A stretch of 51,428 nucleotides of DNA, from the NCBI GenBank assembly GCA_913061365.1, contig CAJXUT010000001.1, positions 1 through 51,428 on the forward strand, written 5' to 3'. The position numbers and the translations under genes are program-made. The stretch's first letter is position 1. Every line of letters starts with the position of its first letter. The DNA is from an uncultured Colwellia sp. (GTDB lineage Bacteria > Pseudomonadota > Gammaproteobacteria > Enterobacterales > Alteromonadaceae). The notes below the pieces were generated by a model. It made no database searches and was not told the origin of the DNA. It worked only from the letters and a program-made list of their open reading frames with translations. Below, piece after piece: positions 8,386 to 16,934 of the stretch.

Positions 8386-9156
8386 TTACGAATTAAAATC
8401 TGGATGTGCTCTAGCCACTCTACGTAACATTGCTGGCCACGCGGTTTCTCCGCCTGTTTTTCCAGTATGTACAATGTTTGCTTGTGCCTTAATGCCATCA
8501 ATAATACTTTGAGGTGCATAGACTGGTTTCATGCCTGTAGCCATAACTTGCAATTGCACCTGACAGGCTCTAGTTAAATCATACATGTGCATAAAGGCAT
8601 CCCCAACCGTTTTGCCCAATGTGGCTGCACCATGGTTTCGCAATAGCATAAAATTGGCATTACCTAAGTCTTGTTGCAGTCTTAGTTTTTCATCTGCATT
8701 AACAGCAAGACCTTCATAATCATGGTAACTCATCGACGCAAGTGCAAACATAGAATACTGACTTAATGGCAGCAATCCTTCTTCAACACTTGCAACTGCA
8801 ATCGTTTCATTTGTATGAACATGCATTACACACATATCTTCATGGCGTGCTTCATGAATTGCACTATGAATAGTAAAGCCAGCAGGGTTAATCTCAAACA
8901 TACAATCTTTATCAATAATGTTACCTTCGATATCAATTTTAACTAAGTTTGATGCAGTAACTTCTTCAAATGCTAAGCCAAATGCATTAATCAATAAATA
9001 TTCTGTATCTGGAATACGGGCAGAGATATGAGTATGAATAAGATCATCCCAGCCGTGCATTACCATTAAACGATAACAAGCTGCTAAATCAACACGAGTT
9101 TGCCACTCTTGCGGTGACACTTTGTCTTTTAGGTTTATTTTTGGGAGTTCAAACAT
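8386..9156 (-). CDS. Class II aldolase/adducin-family protein
   Basis: This is a zinc-dependent aldolase or epimerase-like protein of the fuculose-phosphate aldolase/adducin fold. HVHTNE near residue 111 holds two zinc His ligands and LLRNHGAATLG near residue 172 the third. The N-terminus WDDLIHTHISARIP is also typical. The 256 residues are slightly longer than FucA (about 215). The family also contains decarboxylases and proteins without aldolase activity. It is the first gene of the leftward pair with the dehydratase, consistent with acting on a downstream keto-acid. No transporter or regulator for the cluster lies in the window. Confidence 0.82.
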   Translation of the reverse strand: MFELPKINLKDKVSPQEWQTRVDLAACYRLMVMHGWDDLIHTHISARIPDTEYLLINAFGLAFEEVTASNLVKIDIEGNIIDKDCMFEINPAGFTIHSAIHEARHEDMCVMHVHTNETIAVASVEEGLLPLSQYSMFALASMSYHDYEGLAVNADEKLRLQQDLGNANFMLLRNHGAATLGKTVGDAFMHMYDLTRACQVQLQVMATGMKPVYAPQSIIDGIKAQANIVHTGKTGGETAWPAMLRRVARAHPDFNS

Positions 9157-9271
9157 TCGCTAATGCCTTGGTTAATTCATTCTATAAATAAATTCTACCT
9201 GAGCTAGCCCCTCGTATAAAGAAAGAGTTATCATAAGAACCAATTTCAAATCAATAAACGCTCTATTTGCT

Positions 9272-10024
9272 ATGTGTATTTTATTTTTTGCTATCAATCA
9301 ACATCCTAAATATCCTGTCATCATTTGTGCAAATCGCGATGAATTTCACGCAAGACCAACACAATCAATGCATTGGTGGTCAAATGATGAAGTATTAGCA
9401 GGTAAAGATTTACAAGCAGGAGGCACTTGGCTAGGTTTAAATAGGCAAGGACGATTTAGCGCACTTACCAATTTTCGCCAACCGCATTTGATTGACAAAA
9501 ACAAACAATCTCGCGGCGATCTAGTCTTGCAAGCATTGGCAAAGCAAGATGATGAAATGGCGCAATTATTAACAACTACATCGAATCAATATAACGGATT
9601 TAACTTAGTTTTCGGAGAGCTTAACAACCTTACCTGTTTTGATAACGTTTCACAAAAACATCAAGCCTTACGCTCTGGTTTTCATAGCTTATGTAATGGT
9701 GCGCTAGACGATATTTGGCCTAAAATGGCACTAGGACAAACTAACCTTGCTTCCGCCATTAACGATAAATCTTTAGATATTAATCAGCTTTTTACACTAA
9801 TGAAAAGTGATCAACAAGCGCAAACAGAGCATTTGCCCCAAACAGGCGTACCATTAAGTTGGGAACAACTATTAAGCTCTATTTTCATTGTTTCACCCGA
9901 ATATGGTACCCGAACAACAAATATTATAACTTTAGATAACGAAGGAAATGTTGATGTTTATGATCAAAGCTATAACGATCAAGGAGAATGCACGCAAACA
10001 CAAAGTTTTTCTATAGCACCATAA
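9272..10024 (+). CDS. NRDE (TANGO2) family protein
   Basis: This is an NRDE-family protein, recognised by the start MCILFFAI and the signature ICANRDEFHARPT near residue 20. Cys2 would become the N-terminal residue after Met removal, as expected for the Ntn-hydrolase-like fold proposed for the family. Other supporting segments are GGTWLGLNRQGRFSALTNFR, FNLVFGEL, HSLCNGALDDIWPK and the C-terminal YGTRTTNIITLD. The 250 residues match the family size. The biochemical role is not firmly established; eukaryotic TANGO2 has been linked to lipid and heme handling. It is divergent from the aldolase gene and monocistronic. Confidence 0.88.
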   Translation: MCILFFAINQHPKYPVIICANRDEFHARPTQSMHWWSNDEVLAGKDLQAGGTWLGLNRQGRFSALTNFRQPHLIDKNKQSRGDLVLQALAKQDDEMAQLLTTTSNQYNGFNLVFGELNNLTCFDNVSQKHQALRSGFHSLCNGALDDIWPKMALGQTNLASAINDKSLDINQLFTLMKSDQQAQTEHLPQTGVPLSWEQLLSSIFIVSPEYGTRTTNIITLDNEGNVDVYDQSYNDQGECTQTQSFSIAP

Positions 10025-10030
10025 AGTCAC

Positions 10031-10060
10031 ATCACCTTTAAGAGGTTAATGAAAGGTGAT
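10031..10060. terminator. Hairpin between convergent NRDE and small ORF, possible terminator
   Basis: ATCACCTTT pairs perfectly with AAAGGTGAT around a 12-base loop, shortly after the NRDE stop. There is no proper T run on either side, so termination is uncertain. Confidence 0.35.
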
Positions 10061-10180
10061 TGGATTGATTTAGCTGCTTGCTTAGCAAATGCTTCGAGTT
10101 CTTTCTTATTGATATTCTGCCTATCCTAAACCCTATATGGGTATTAATAATAGGCAGTTACACATATTTTATTACAGGGT

Positions 10181-10354
10181 CTACATTACCTGTTTTATCA
10201 ATGCTGCAAGTATGAGGACTACAACAAGAATCCAGCTTATTTTACTAAATTTTGCTTGCTGTTCTCCGCTCATAGGTTTACCGAATCGCTCTCCCAACAC
10301 GACCATCAGAGCCACAGCACCAAACACACATAATAATATAATTAATAATGTCAT
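10181..10354 (-). CDS. Small two-helix membrane protein, 57 aa (absent from ORF track)
   Basis: Reading the minus strand from the ATG at 10354 gives a 57-codon frame ending in TAG at 10181. It starts MTLLIILLCVFGAVALM, continues through a polar stretch GERFGKPMSGEQQAKFSK, and ends with WILVVVLILAALIKQVM. That is two predicted membrane helices joined by a charged loop. GAAGGG precedes the ATG by 8 bases, a good ribosome site. It falls below the 60-residue cutoff of the ORF track; the listed plus-strand ORF 10137-10373 is its shadow. The hydrophobic pattern, ribosome site and free-standing position support a real gene. I do not recognise a named family and give no function. Confidence 0.7.
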   Translation of the reverse strand: MTLLIILLCVFGAVALMVVLGERFGKPMSGEQQAKFSKISWILVVVLILAALIKQVM

Positions 10355-10461
10355 CTATATTCCCTTCAGTTAACTAAGTTTATCTACCTAGATTTAACAA
10401 AATCATTTATGATTGCGCAAGATACCTCTTATTCATAATTTTAGCTAGAGACTGAGTTTAA

Positions 10462-11703
10462 ATGCCACACGTTGCACAAGCCCAAACAGATGATTTTTTT
10501 CAAAAACGTCGATTTATTATTCGTCTTGGCAAGGCATTGCACAAATTAGGCTCTACAGCACATCGTTTAGAAGACAACCTGCTTTCAATAGCACGCTTCT
10601 TGGATATTCGTGCCTCATTCATTATCACTCCAACAGCATTAACTTTTATCCTTTCAGATAATGAAGATGATCAACAATATAACCACTTAGTCCGAGTAAC
10701 TCCTGGTGAAATTGATTTAGGATCTTTAGCACGTATTGATGAGTTAGTAGATGAACTTGTTAATGGCGAACGAACATTAGATGAAGCACTAGAACGTTTA
10801 ACTGAAGTTGACTGTAAGCCACCCCCTTATGGCGTGATCTTACCGTTTTTTGCTTTTGGCGCTTCTAGCGGTGCATTTGCCATGTTAATGCAAACCAGTT
10901 GGCATGATGTGTTTTGGTCTACCATTCTTGGCTTTATTGTTTTCCTTTTTGTTATTTGGGCAGAACGTTCTCGTCGTATGACCGAAATGTTAGAACCCTT
11001 AGCTGCATTAACTACCTCTTTGTTAGCCTCATTTATTTCATTATTTGATCCTAGTATCAATATTCCCATGGTTATTTTATCGAGCATTATTGCCTTTATT
11101 CCTGGTTTATCACTTACCGTAGGTTTATCTGAACTTGCTGCCCGACATTTGATGTCAGGTACTGCACGTATAATGGATAGCGTTATGGTGCTATTTAAGC
11201 TGTATTTTGGTGCCGTTTTAGGTATGGCTTTTGGTAAGCTAATGTGGGGGGAAACGATTTTTATACCACCAGATACCATGCCCGTTTGGGCTTCATGGTT
11301 AGCTGTGACCACGTTATCAATTTCGTTAGTAATACTGTTCAGAGTAAGATTAAAAGATGCTCCTTGGGGCATGATTGCTGGGTATATTTCATTTAGCGTG
11401 AGTATTTGGGCAAGTAGCTATTTAGGTGTTGCTTTAGGCGCTTTTGTAGGAGCTTTTGCGTTAGGAATATACAGCAATTTATTCTCACGAATTATGAATT
11501 TACCTTCTTCTATTGTGCGTCTACTTGGCTTAGTTGTACTGGTACCCGGTAGTAAAGTTTATATTGGATTAAATAGCTTAGTTACAGGTAAACAAATGCT
11601 TGCAGTAACCGATCTTGGTTCGCAAACATTTTTAATTTTTATGTCACTTGTTGCTGGGCTTATTTTCTCAAATGTTGCACTACCCCATAGAAAAAACTTA
11701 TAA
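10462..11703 (+). CDS. Threonine/serine exporter family (ThrE-type) membrane protein
   Basis: This is an inner-membrane protein of the ThrE family, which exports threonine and serine in characterised cases. The soluble N-terminal part (about residues 1-120) carries the family pattern LGKALHKLGSTAHRLEDNL. It is followed by about ten hydrophobic segments in two blocks: a ThrE-like first half (from GVILPFFAFGASSGAFAML) and a second half resembling the DUF3815 partner (from MPVWASWLAVTTLSISLVI). Both halves are fused in one 413-residue chain, as in many proteobacterial members. A tetR gene follows 27 bases later on the same strand and may be cotranscribed, so the exporter could be under its control. 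The substrate is inferred from the family. Confidence 0.85.
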   Translation: MPHVAQAQTDDFFQKRRFIIRLGKALHKLGSTAHRLEDNLLSIARFLDIRASFIITPTALTFILSDNEDDQQYNHLVRVTPGEIDLGSLARIDELVDELVNGERTLDEALERLTEVDCKPPPYGVILPFFAFGASSGAFAMLMQTSWHDVFWSTILGFIVFLFVIWAERSRRMTEMLEPLAALTTSLLASFISLFDPSINIPMVILSSIIAFIPGLSLTVGLSELAARHLMSGTARIMDSVMVLFKLYFGAVLGMAFGKLMWGETIFIPPDTMPVWASWLAVTTLSISLVILFRVRLKDAPWGMIAGYISFSVSIWASSYLGVALGAFVGAFALGIYSNLFSRIMNLPSSIVRLLGLVVLVPGSKVYIGLNSLVTGKQMLAVTDLGSQTFLIFMSLVAGLIFSNVALPHRKNL

Positions 11704-11730
11704 CCTCAATTATTGAGCAACTAATAACGT

Positions 11731-12369
11731 ATGACGATAAAAGATCAAAAAGAGTTAGTTCAAGCAAAAACATCAGCAAATTATCATCATGGTGATTTGT
11801 ATAGTAGTTTACTCACTACCGCCACTAAAATGATCTCAGAAGGTGGTGTTGAGGCATTGTCATTAAGAAAATTAGCAATGCATATTGGTGTTTCACGCAC
11901 TGCGGCATACCATCATTTTAAAGATAAAAACGATTTACTTATTGCTATAGCTGCTCAAGGCTTTGTTTCATGGAAAGAACAAGCAGAACAAATATTCAAG
12001 CGAAAAGATGCATCCGAACAAGAGAAATATCAGGCATTTGTTCATTACTATGTAAAATTTGCCACTGAAAACTCAGCTATCTATCAACTGATGTTTGGTG
12101 GCACATTATGGAAAGATAAAAAAAGTCCTTCCAAACTAAAAGAAGTGGCTTACCCTAGCTTTCAGTTTCATCTTGAAATGACAAAAACGTGGCAAAAAGA
12201 AGGAATACTACCCAATTCACCAAAGACCCTACGTCTTGCACAAGTTACTTGGGCAACGCTACACGGTATAGCTCAGTTGGTGATTGATGGTATTTATGCT
12301 GACACTAGCCAAATTGATGAAATGTGCCAATGTGCTGTTGATTTGTTTGTAGTATCTAACGAAGAATAG
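11731..12369 (+). CDS. TetR/AcrR-family transcriptional regulator
   Basis: This is a 212-residue TetR-type DNA-binding protein. The N-terminal helix-turn-helix is clear: TKMISEGGVEALSLRKLAMHIGVSRTAAYHHFKDKNDLL, about residues 30-70. The C-terminal ligand/dimerisation domain contains YVKFATENSAIYQLMFGG and WATLHGIAQLVIDG, a pattern seen in the WHG-type TetR C-terminal group. The gene directly follows the ThrE-type exporter and may regulate it or itself. Two good palindromes lie downstream, before the M13 peptidase gene, and could be targets. The ligand is unknown. Confidence 0.9.
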   Translation: MTIKDQKELVQAKTSANYHHGDLYSSLLTTATKMISEGGVEALSLRKLAMHIGVSRTAAYHHFKDKNDLLIAIAAQGFVSWKEQAEQIFKRKDASEQEKYQAFVHYYVKFATENSAIYQLMFGGTLWKDKKSPSKLKEVAYPSFQFHLEMTKTWQKEGILPNSPKTLRLAQVTWATLHGIAQLVIDGIYADTSQIDEMCQCAVDLFVVSNEE

Positions 12370-12438
12370 CCATCATAAATATTTCGCAACACTTTACCTA
12401 TTACTTTTTCATTGTAAACAAAACGTAAATAGTTTATA

Positions 12439-12454
12439 AATTTAACGTTAAATT
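12439..12454. promoter_or_regulatory. Perfect 16-bp palindrome, possible operator
   Basis: AATTTAACGTTAAATT is a perfect palindrome in the tetR-M13 peptidase gap, 144 bases before the peptidase start. It could be an operator for the adjacent TetR protein or another regulator. No binding evidence exists. Confidence 0.4.
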
Positions 12455-12469
12455 AGAATTTTAAAGGAA

Positions 12470-12486
12470 GTTTCACGAACTGAAAC
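12470..12486. promoter_or_regulatory. Inverted repeat GTTTCA-N5-TGAAAC, possible operator
   Basis: GTTTCACGAACTGAAAC has two 6-bp arms around 5 bases, a size typical of TetR-type operators. It lies 15 bases after the 16-bp palindrome and upstream of the M13 peptidase gene. Confidence 0.4.
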
Positions 12487-12597
12487 GTAACGTAAACTCC
12501 TCGTAATACCAATTCATTGCTTATATACCAAGTACTGGTAACTATTTATAAGCACATCAATACCCAATAATTAAAAATATAAAATGAGAGTAAAATA

Positions 12598-14664
12598 ATG
12601 AAAGCGATTATAACAAGCGCTGTATGCTCATCTTTACTGTTACTAAGCGGTTGTAGCAACAATGACAATACAACAACTGATTCTGCTCAAGTAATAGTAC
12701 AAAAAACAGCTTTAGCTTCAGGCATAGATAAGGCGAATATGAATAATAATATTCGCCCTCAAGACAACTTTTATCGCTACGTAAATGGTGGCTGGATGGA
12801 TCGTAATGAGATTCCTGGTGATAAAACCGCTATTGGATCTTTTTATGATCTACGTGATAAAGCTGACGGTGATGTTAAAGTAATTATTGAAAAACTTGCG
12901 GCAACTAAAGGACTAAAATCGGGTTCAGATGAGCAAAAAGTGGCAGATCTATTTCGCTCTTTTATGGATTCTGAGCAACGAGATGCAGCAGGAATCAAAC
13001 CTATTCAATCCATTTTGACGGCCATTAATAACCTACAAAACAAAAATGATTTAGCGGCGTTTTTTGGTAAATATTCATATGCTGGCATTAATAACCCGCT
13101 AGCCTTATATATTAGTGTCGATGCTAAAAACTCATCAAGTTACGCAATTCACATCTGGCAAAATGGTTTAAATCTGCCAGATAAAGATTACTATTTTAAT
13201 GATGCTGAACGCTTTGTTGAGTTGCGTAAAGGTTATGTAGAACATATTGAGAAAATGTATGACTTAGCAGATCTGAGCAATGGTAAAGATGCTGCTAACA
13301 ATATCATGGCATTAGAAACTAATTTAGCAAAATTTCATTGGACACGTGTAGAAAGTCGAGACAGTGAAAAGCGCTATAACAAGTTTGCCACGAATAACCT
13401 CAATAGCCTGACAAATGAATTTAATTGGTCTGCCTTTTTAGCCGCTGAAGGTGTTGGTGATCAAAAAGATATCATTATTAACCAGCCTGACTTCATTGAA
13501 GGCTTTGGTAAAGTATTTAATGAAACATCACTTGAAACTTGGAAGCAATATTTAACATTCAATACGCTAAGTACTTTTTCTAGTTACTTAACTGCTGGTT
13601 TAGATAATGAAAACTTCGACTTTTTCTCAAAACAACTTAGCGGTCGTCAAGAGCAACGTCCTCAATGGAAACGTGGTGTTGGTGTTGTAAACAGTAATTT
13701 AGGCGAAGTTATCGGCAAAGTGTATGTAGCCCATCATTTTACGCCACAAGCAAAATCAAGAATGAGTACTTTAGTAGAAAACTTACGTAATGCTTACGGT
13801 GCTAGTATTGATGATTTAGAGTGGATGTCTGACAACACTAAAAAAGCAGCACATGTTAAACTCGCCGCTTTTACACCAAAAATTGGGTATCCTGATAAAT
13901 GGGAAGACTATTCAGCATTAAACATTGCTGATGATGATCTTGTTGGTAATATCATCCGTTCACGTAAAGTGTCTAGCGAGAAAGAAATTTCAAAGCTTGG
14001 TGGTCCAATTCGTAAATGGGAATGGGGTATGACGCCACAAACAGTTAACGCTTACTATAATCCAACCGTAAACGAAATTGTTTTCCCTGCCGCTATTTTA
14101 CAAGCCCCTTTCTTTAATATGAAAGCTGACGATGCAGTAAACTACGGCGGTATAGGTGCTGTAATCGGTCATGAAATGGGACATGGTTTTGATGATCAAG
14201 GCAGTAAATATGATGCTAAAGGTAATCTACGTAACTGGTGGACAGAGCAAGATCTAAAAGAGTTTTCAACACGTACTAAAGCCCTAGTTGAGCAATACGC
14301 AGGTTATCAAGTTTTTGATGATTTACACGTTAATGGTAAATTAACCTTAGGTGAAAACATTGGTGATTTATCTGGCGTGACCATTGCTTATAAAGCTTAC
14401 AAAGCTTCATTAAATGGTAAAGAAGCACCAGTGATTGATGGCTTAACCGGTGATCAACGGTTCTTCATGGGTTATGCTCAAATTTGGCGCTCTAAAATTG
14501 TTGAAAAATCAATGCGTAATAGAGTCGCAACAGATCCTCATTCACCAGGAGAGTTTCGTGCTTTAGGCTCACTTTCTAATATGAATGAATTCTATGAAGC
14601 TTTTGATGTTAAATCGGGGGATGATATGTATATAGCACCAGAAAAGCGCGTTAAAATTTGGTAA
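12598..14664 (+). CDS. M13-family zinc metallopeptidase (PepO/neprilysin-like), lipoprotein
   Basis: This is a neprilysin-like endopeptidase anchored in the envelope. The signal peptide ends in LLSGC, a good lipobox (Cys near residue 19). The M13 N-terminal domain begins at RPQDNFYRYVNGGWMDR. The catalytic site GHEMGHGFDDQGSKYD near residue 525 gives HExxH, and GENIGDLSG near residue 585 supplies the third zinc ligand. NAYYNPTVNEIVFPAAILQ is the substrate-backbone loop, and the chain ends in VKIW as M13 enzymes do. The 688 residues are normal. GAGAG precedes the ATG. It has a long leader with two palindromes and is followed by a UUCG-capped terminator. Confidence 0.95.
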   Translation: MKAIITSAVCSSLLLLSGCSNNDNTTTDSAQVIVQKTALASGIDKANMNNNIRPQDNFYRYVNGGWMDRNEIPGDKTAIGSFYDLRDKADGDVKVIIEKLAATKGLKSGSDEQKVADLFRSFMDSEQRDAAGIKPIQSILTAINNLQNKNDLAAFFGKYSYAGINNPLALYISVDAKNSSSYAIHIWQNGLNLPDKDYYFNDAERFVELRKGYVEHIEKMYDLADLSNGKDAANNIMALETNLAKFHWTRVESRDSEKRYNKFATNNLNSLTNEFNWSAFLAAEGVGDQKDIIINQPDFIEGFGKVFNETSLETWKQYLTFNTLSTFSSYLTAGLDNENFDFFSKQLSGRQEQRPQWKRGVGVVNSNLGEVIGKVYVAHHFTPQAKSRMSTLVENLRNAYGASIDDLEWMSDNTKKAAHVKLAAFTPKIGYPDKWEDYSALNIADDDLVGNIIRSRKVSSEKEISKLGGPIRKWEWGMTPQTVNAYYNPTVNEIVFPAAILQAPFFNMKADDAVNYGGIGAVIGHEMGHGFDDQGSKYDAKGNLRNWWTEQDLKEFSTRTKALVEQYAGYQVFDDLHVNGKLTLGENIGDLSGVTIAYKAYKASLNGKEAPVIDGLTGDQRFFMGYAQIWRSKIVEKSMRNRVATDPHSPGEFRALGSLSNMNEFYEAFDVKSGDDMYIAPEKRVKIW

Positions 14665-14755
14665 TTACACCAATCAAAAGACTTGTTGATTGTTATCTCG
14701 TTACTGAGCATTAGTAGTGGTTAAAATATCAACAATCTTTTCCTTCCTAAACTTT

Positions 14756-14780
14756 AAAAAGTAGCTTCGGCTACTTTTTT
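14756..14780 (+). terminator. Intrinsic terminator with TTCG loop
   Basis: AAAAAGTAGC pairs with GCTACTTTTT around a TTCG tetraloop and ends in T6, about 90 bases after the M13 peptidase stop. Confidence 0.9.
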
Positions 14781-14890
14781 ACTTATTCGTTACGAAATAT
14801 GTACAATTTTACTAAAAAGCGTTTATATTAGCTTGTATTCGTTAATTAATTTGCTGTATTAAAATTATAGTGATGTAGTAGAGGTTAAGC

Positions 14891-16477
14891 ATGCAAGGTA
14901 AAGAACAGAAGTTTAAAGAGGGATCTACACTCATTTCTATCACTGACTTATCGGGTGTTATTCAATATTGTAATAAAGATTTTGTTCAAATTAGTGGTTA
15001 TACAGAACAAGAGTTAGTAAATTCTAACCATCATATTGTACGTCACCCTGATATGCCAAAAGCAGCATTTGAAGATTTATGGCACACAATAAAAAGTGAT
15101 AAACCTTGGCAAGGTATTGTTAAAAATCTTTGTAAAAATGGCGATTACTACTGGGTAGATGCTTACGTTACACCCGTATATGAAAAAGGTAAAAAAGTTG
15201 GCTACCAATCAGTTAGAAGTTGTCCAACAACAGAACAAGTTTCATCCGCAGAAAAACTTTATAAAGAATTAAACCAATCTCCAGGCAAAAAACTACCTAA
15301 ACCGGGCTTCTTCGAAAAACTCACATTAGCGACCAAATTTAATACCCTCATAACAGTATTGTTTGCCACATTTTTAATTTCAGGTGTTATGTCTGGAAGT
15401 TTATTTGAAACCGATATTATACATATTTTGATCAATGTATTTTTTGTAGGATCATTTATTGCCACGCTTTACCTTCTGCACAGTAATGTTTTCAAGAGGA
15501 TTGATACGCTTTCTGTCATTATAAAGAATCTATCCACGGGCGACTTAACTAGCAATATAAAAATAATGAGAAATGATGAAATTGGTGAAGCTGTTATTTC
15601 AGCTAAGATTCTTCAAGGTCGCCTTAAAGCCGTCATTGGCCGTTTTACAGAATCTTCGCAAAGCTTAACCGTTGCAACAGATGTGTTATCAGAAGCTAGT
15701 CGTCAAACCAAAGTAAGCATGGGACATCAACACTCAGAAACTGATTTAGTCGCTACGGCAATGAATGAAATGAGTGCAACTGTTGCTGAGATTTCTCAAA
15801 ACACAACACAAACATCTGAACTAGCAACTTCAGCAGATAAAGCGGCTTCAGAAGGTCAGAGAATGGTTGGGCTAACAAGACAAACCATTTTAGAATTATC
15901 GACTGATATCACTGAAATTTATGACACTATTAATGTATTGGCAGAAGAGTGCCAACAAATACGAGATATTACGGCAGCTATTAGTGGTATTGCCGATCAA
16001 ACCAATTTACTCGCACTAAACGCCGCGATAGAAGCTGCTCGAGCTGGTGAGCAAGGTCGAGGCTTTTCAGTTGTTGCAGATGAGGTTCGTGTGCTTTCCT
16101 CTCGTACTCAAGAGTCTACAGTCGAAATCAATAATATGATCAACCAACTACAAGACGGAAGTAGTAAGGCTGTAGTGGCAATGGAAAAAGGGCTTGAGAA
16201 GGTTAAAGAGTCAGTGGTTCAAATTCAAAATACGGAAGAGTCTTTTTCACAAATAGCCGCTTCAGTTGTTGATCTTAATGATATGAATATGCAAATAGCC
16301 ACCGCCGCTACTCAGCAAACTACGGTAACAGAAGAAATGAATGGCAATGTACACTCTATTAGCATTCAATCTGATAAAACATTAAGTAGTGTTGAGTTAT
16401 TAGAAAATAAGATTACTTCACTGACTGAAATGTCTGAATCTTTACAGCTGCAACTTCAACAGTATGATTTGGGTTAG
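14891..16477 (+). CDS. PAS-domain methyl-accepting chemotaxis protein (Aer-like)
   Basis: This is a chemoreceptor of the Aer type, likely sensing energy or redox state from the cytoplasmic side. The order is: a PAS domain at about 10-115 (TDLSGVIQYCNKDFVQISGY, HPDMPKAAFEDLW, NGDYYWVDAYVTPV); a hydrophobic hairpin at about 152-172 and 175-196; a HAMP-like linker with LSTGDLT and NDEIGE; and a signalling domain whose tip is ADQTNLLALNAAIEAARAGE. There is no periplasmic sensing domain and no evident NWETF-like CheR/CheB docking pentapeptide at the C-terminus. The 528 residues match E. coli Aer (506). The cofactor, FAD in Aer, is inferred. GAGG lies before the ATG. Confidence 0.93.
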   Translation: MQGKEQKFKEGSTLISITDLSGVIQYCNKDFVQISGYTEQELVNSNHHIVRHPDMPKAAFEDLWHTIKSDKPWQGIVKNLCKNGDYYWVDAYVTPVYEKGKKVGYQSVRSCPTTEQVSSAEKLYKELNQSPGKKLPKPGFFEKLTLATKFNTLITVLFATFLISGVMSGSLFETDIIHILINVFFVGSFIATLYLLHSNVFKRIDTLSVIIKNLSTGDLTSNIKIMRNDEIGEAVISAKILQGRLKAVIGRFTESSQSLTVATDVLSEASRQTKVSMGHQHSETDLVATAMNEMSATVAEISQNTTQTSELATSADKAASEGQRMVGLTRQTILELSTDITEIYDTINVLAEECQQIRDITAAISGIADQTNLLALNAAIEAARAGEQGRGFSVVADEVRVLSSRTQESTVEINNMINQLQDGSSKAVVAMEKGLEKVKESVVQIQNTEESFSQIAASVVDLNDMNMQIATAATQQTTVTEEMNGNVHSISIQSDKTLSSVELLENKITSLTEMSESLQLQLQQYDLG

Positions 16478-16496
16478 GCAGCTACAGAATTTGGCT

Positions 16497-16530
16497 TTAG
16501 CCAAGCTAAAAAATCACTTAGTTTGGCTAA
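16497..16530 (+). terminator. Hairpin after chemoreceptor gene, possible terminator
   Basis: TTAGCCAA pairs with TTGGCTAA, with a further CTAA/TTAG pairing inside, 19 bases after the chemoreceptor stop. The bases that follow are not a clean T run. Confidence 0.45.
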
Positions 16531-16562
16531 TTATGTGTATAAACCTTTGTAGAAGATGATAT

Positions 16563-16571
16563 TGCTATAAT
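16563..16571 (+). promoter_or_regulatory. Extended -10 promoter element
   Basis: TGCTATAAT is a perfect extended -10 (TGnTATAAT). No strong -35 is needed for this class, and none is obvious. It would start a transcript near 16578. Confidence 0.5.
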
Positions 16572-16577
16572 TTCATA

Positions 16578-16737
16578 AAACAAGTTTATCCCCATAAAGT
16601 GTGTGATTAGGTCGCTGATATTATTCATAGAGTACGAGCAAGTATAAAAACTCACCTAGCTTTAAAAGTATTGCTGAACCACACGCCTGTTTACAGCAAA
16701 TAGCACTTCTTTATTAGTAAGTGCTATTTGCTTTTAT
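16578..16737 (+). ncRNA. Candidate small RNA or structured leader
   Basis: About 160 bases lie between an extended -10 promoter and a 14-bp perfect hairpin (AGCAAATAGCACTT with AAGTGCTATTTGCT, loop of 10) followed by TTTAT. Inside, short complementary segments (TAGGT with ACCTA, and GTGTG with CACAC) could fold the middle. No open frame with a ribosome site is visible. I do not recognise it as 6S, SRP, tmRNA or a known riboswitch. It could equally be an untranslated leader, since the next gene lies about 200 bases further. Confidence 0.3.
16695..16732 (+). terminator. Strong hairpin, likely intrinsic terminator
   Basis: This is a 14-bp perfect stem with a 10-base loop, followed by TTTATG. 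The short T run is the weak point. Confidence 0.6.
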
Positions 16738-16934
16738 GACGTGAGCCTAAAGCGACTACTTACTCTACATTCCTCATTATTATTTTCTAAAAGTAATTAA
16801 TTCGAACAAAAACAAATCATCAGCATCATTTTTTATTCAATATAGATGGACGTTATTTTTCTATTTAATTACTATTCGCATATAAAATACTAATTGGCAC
16901 TCACCAAAGATAATAAGTTTGCAAAGGACAACAT

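Larger units (their letters stand above)
16478..16934. other. 457-base intergenic region with two hairpins and a possible sRNA
   Basis: No credible protein gene is present. The region holds a hairpin after the chemoreceptor stop, an extended -10 element (TGCTATAAT), a 14-bp perfect hairpin at 16695-16732, and the leader of the adenosyltransferase gene with AAGGA before its ATG. A possible -10 (TATAAAAT) lies near 16881, and one copy of GCACTCACCAAA at 16897-16908. I looked for a cobalamin riboswitch before this B12 gene and found no recognisable B12 box. Confidence 0.6.

Noticed and set aside
10137-10373. 78-residue plus-strand ORF
   Set aside because: It is antisense to the small membrane protein on the minus strand, which has a ribosome site and a sensible hydrophobic pattern. 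The plus frame has neither.
10827-11372. 181-residue antisense ORF inside the ThrE-type gene
   Set aside because: The composition is that of a complementary frame of membrane-protein codons, it has no ribosome site, and it lies fully inside a clear gene.
16572-16934. Cobalamin riboswitch before btuR
   Set aside because: Considered because of the gene's function, but no B12-box-like or conserved core sequence could be found.
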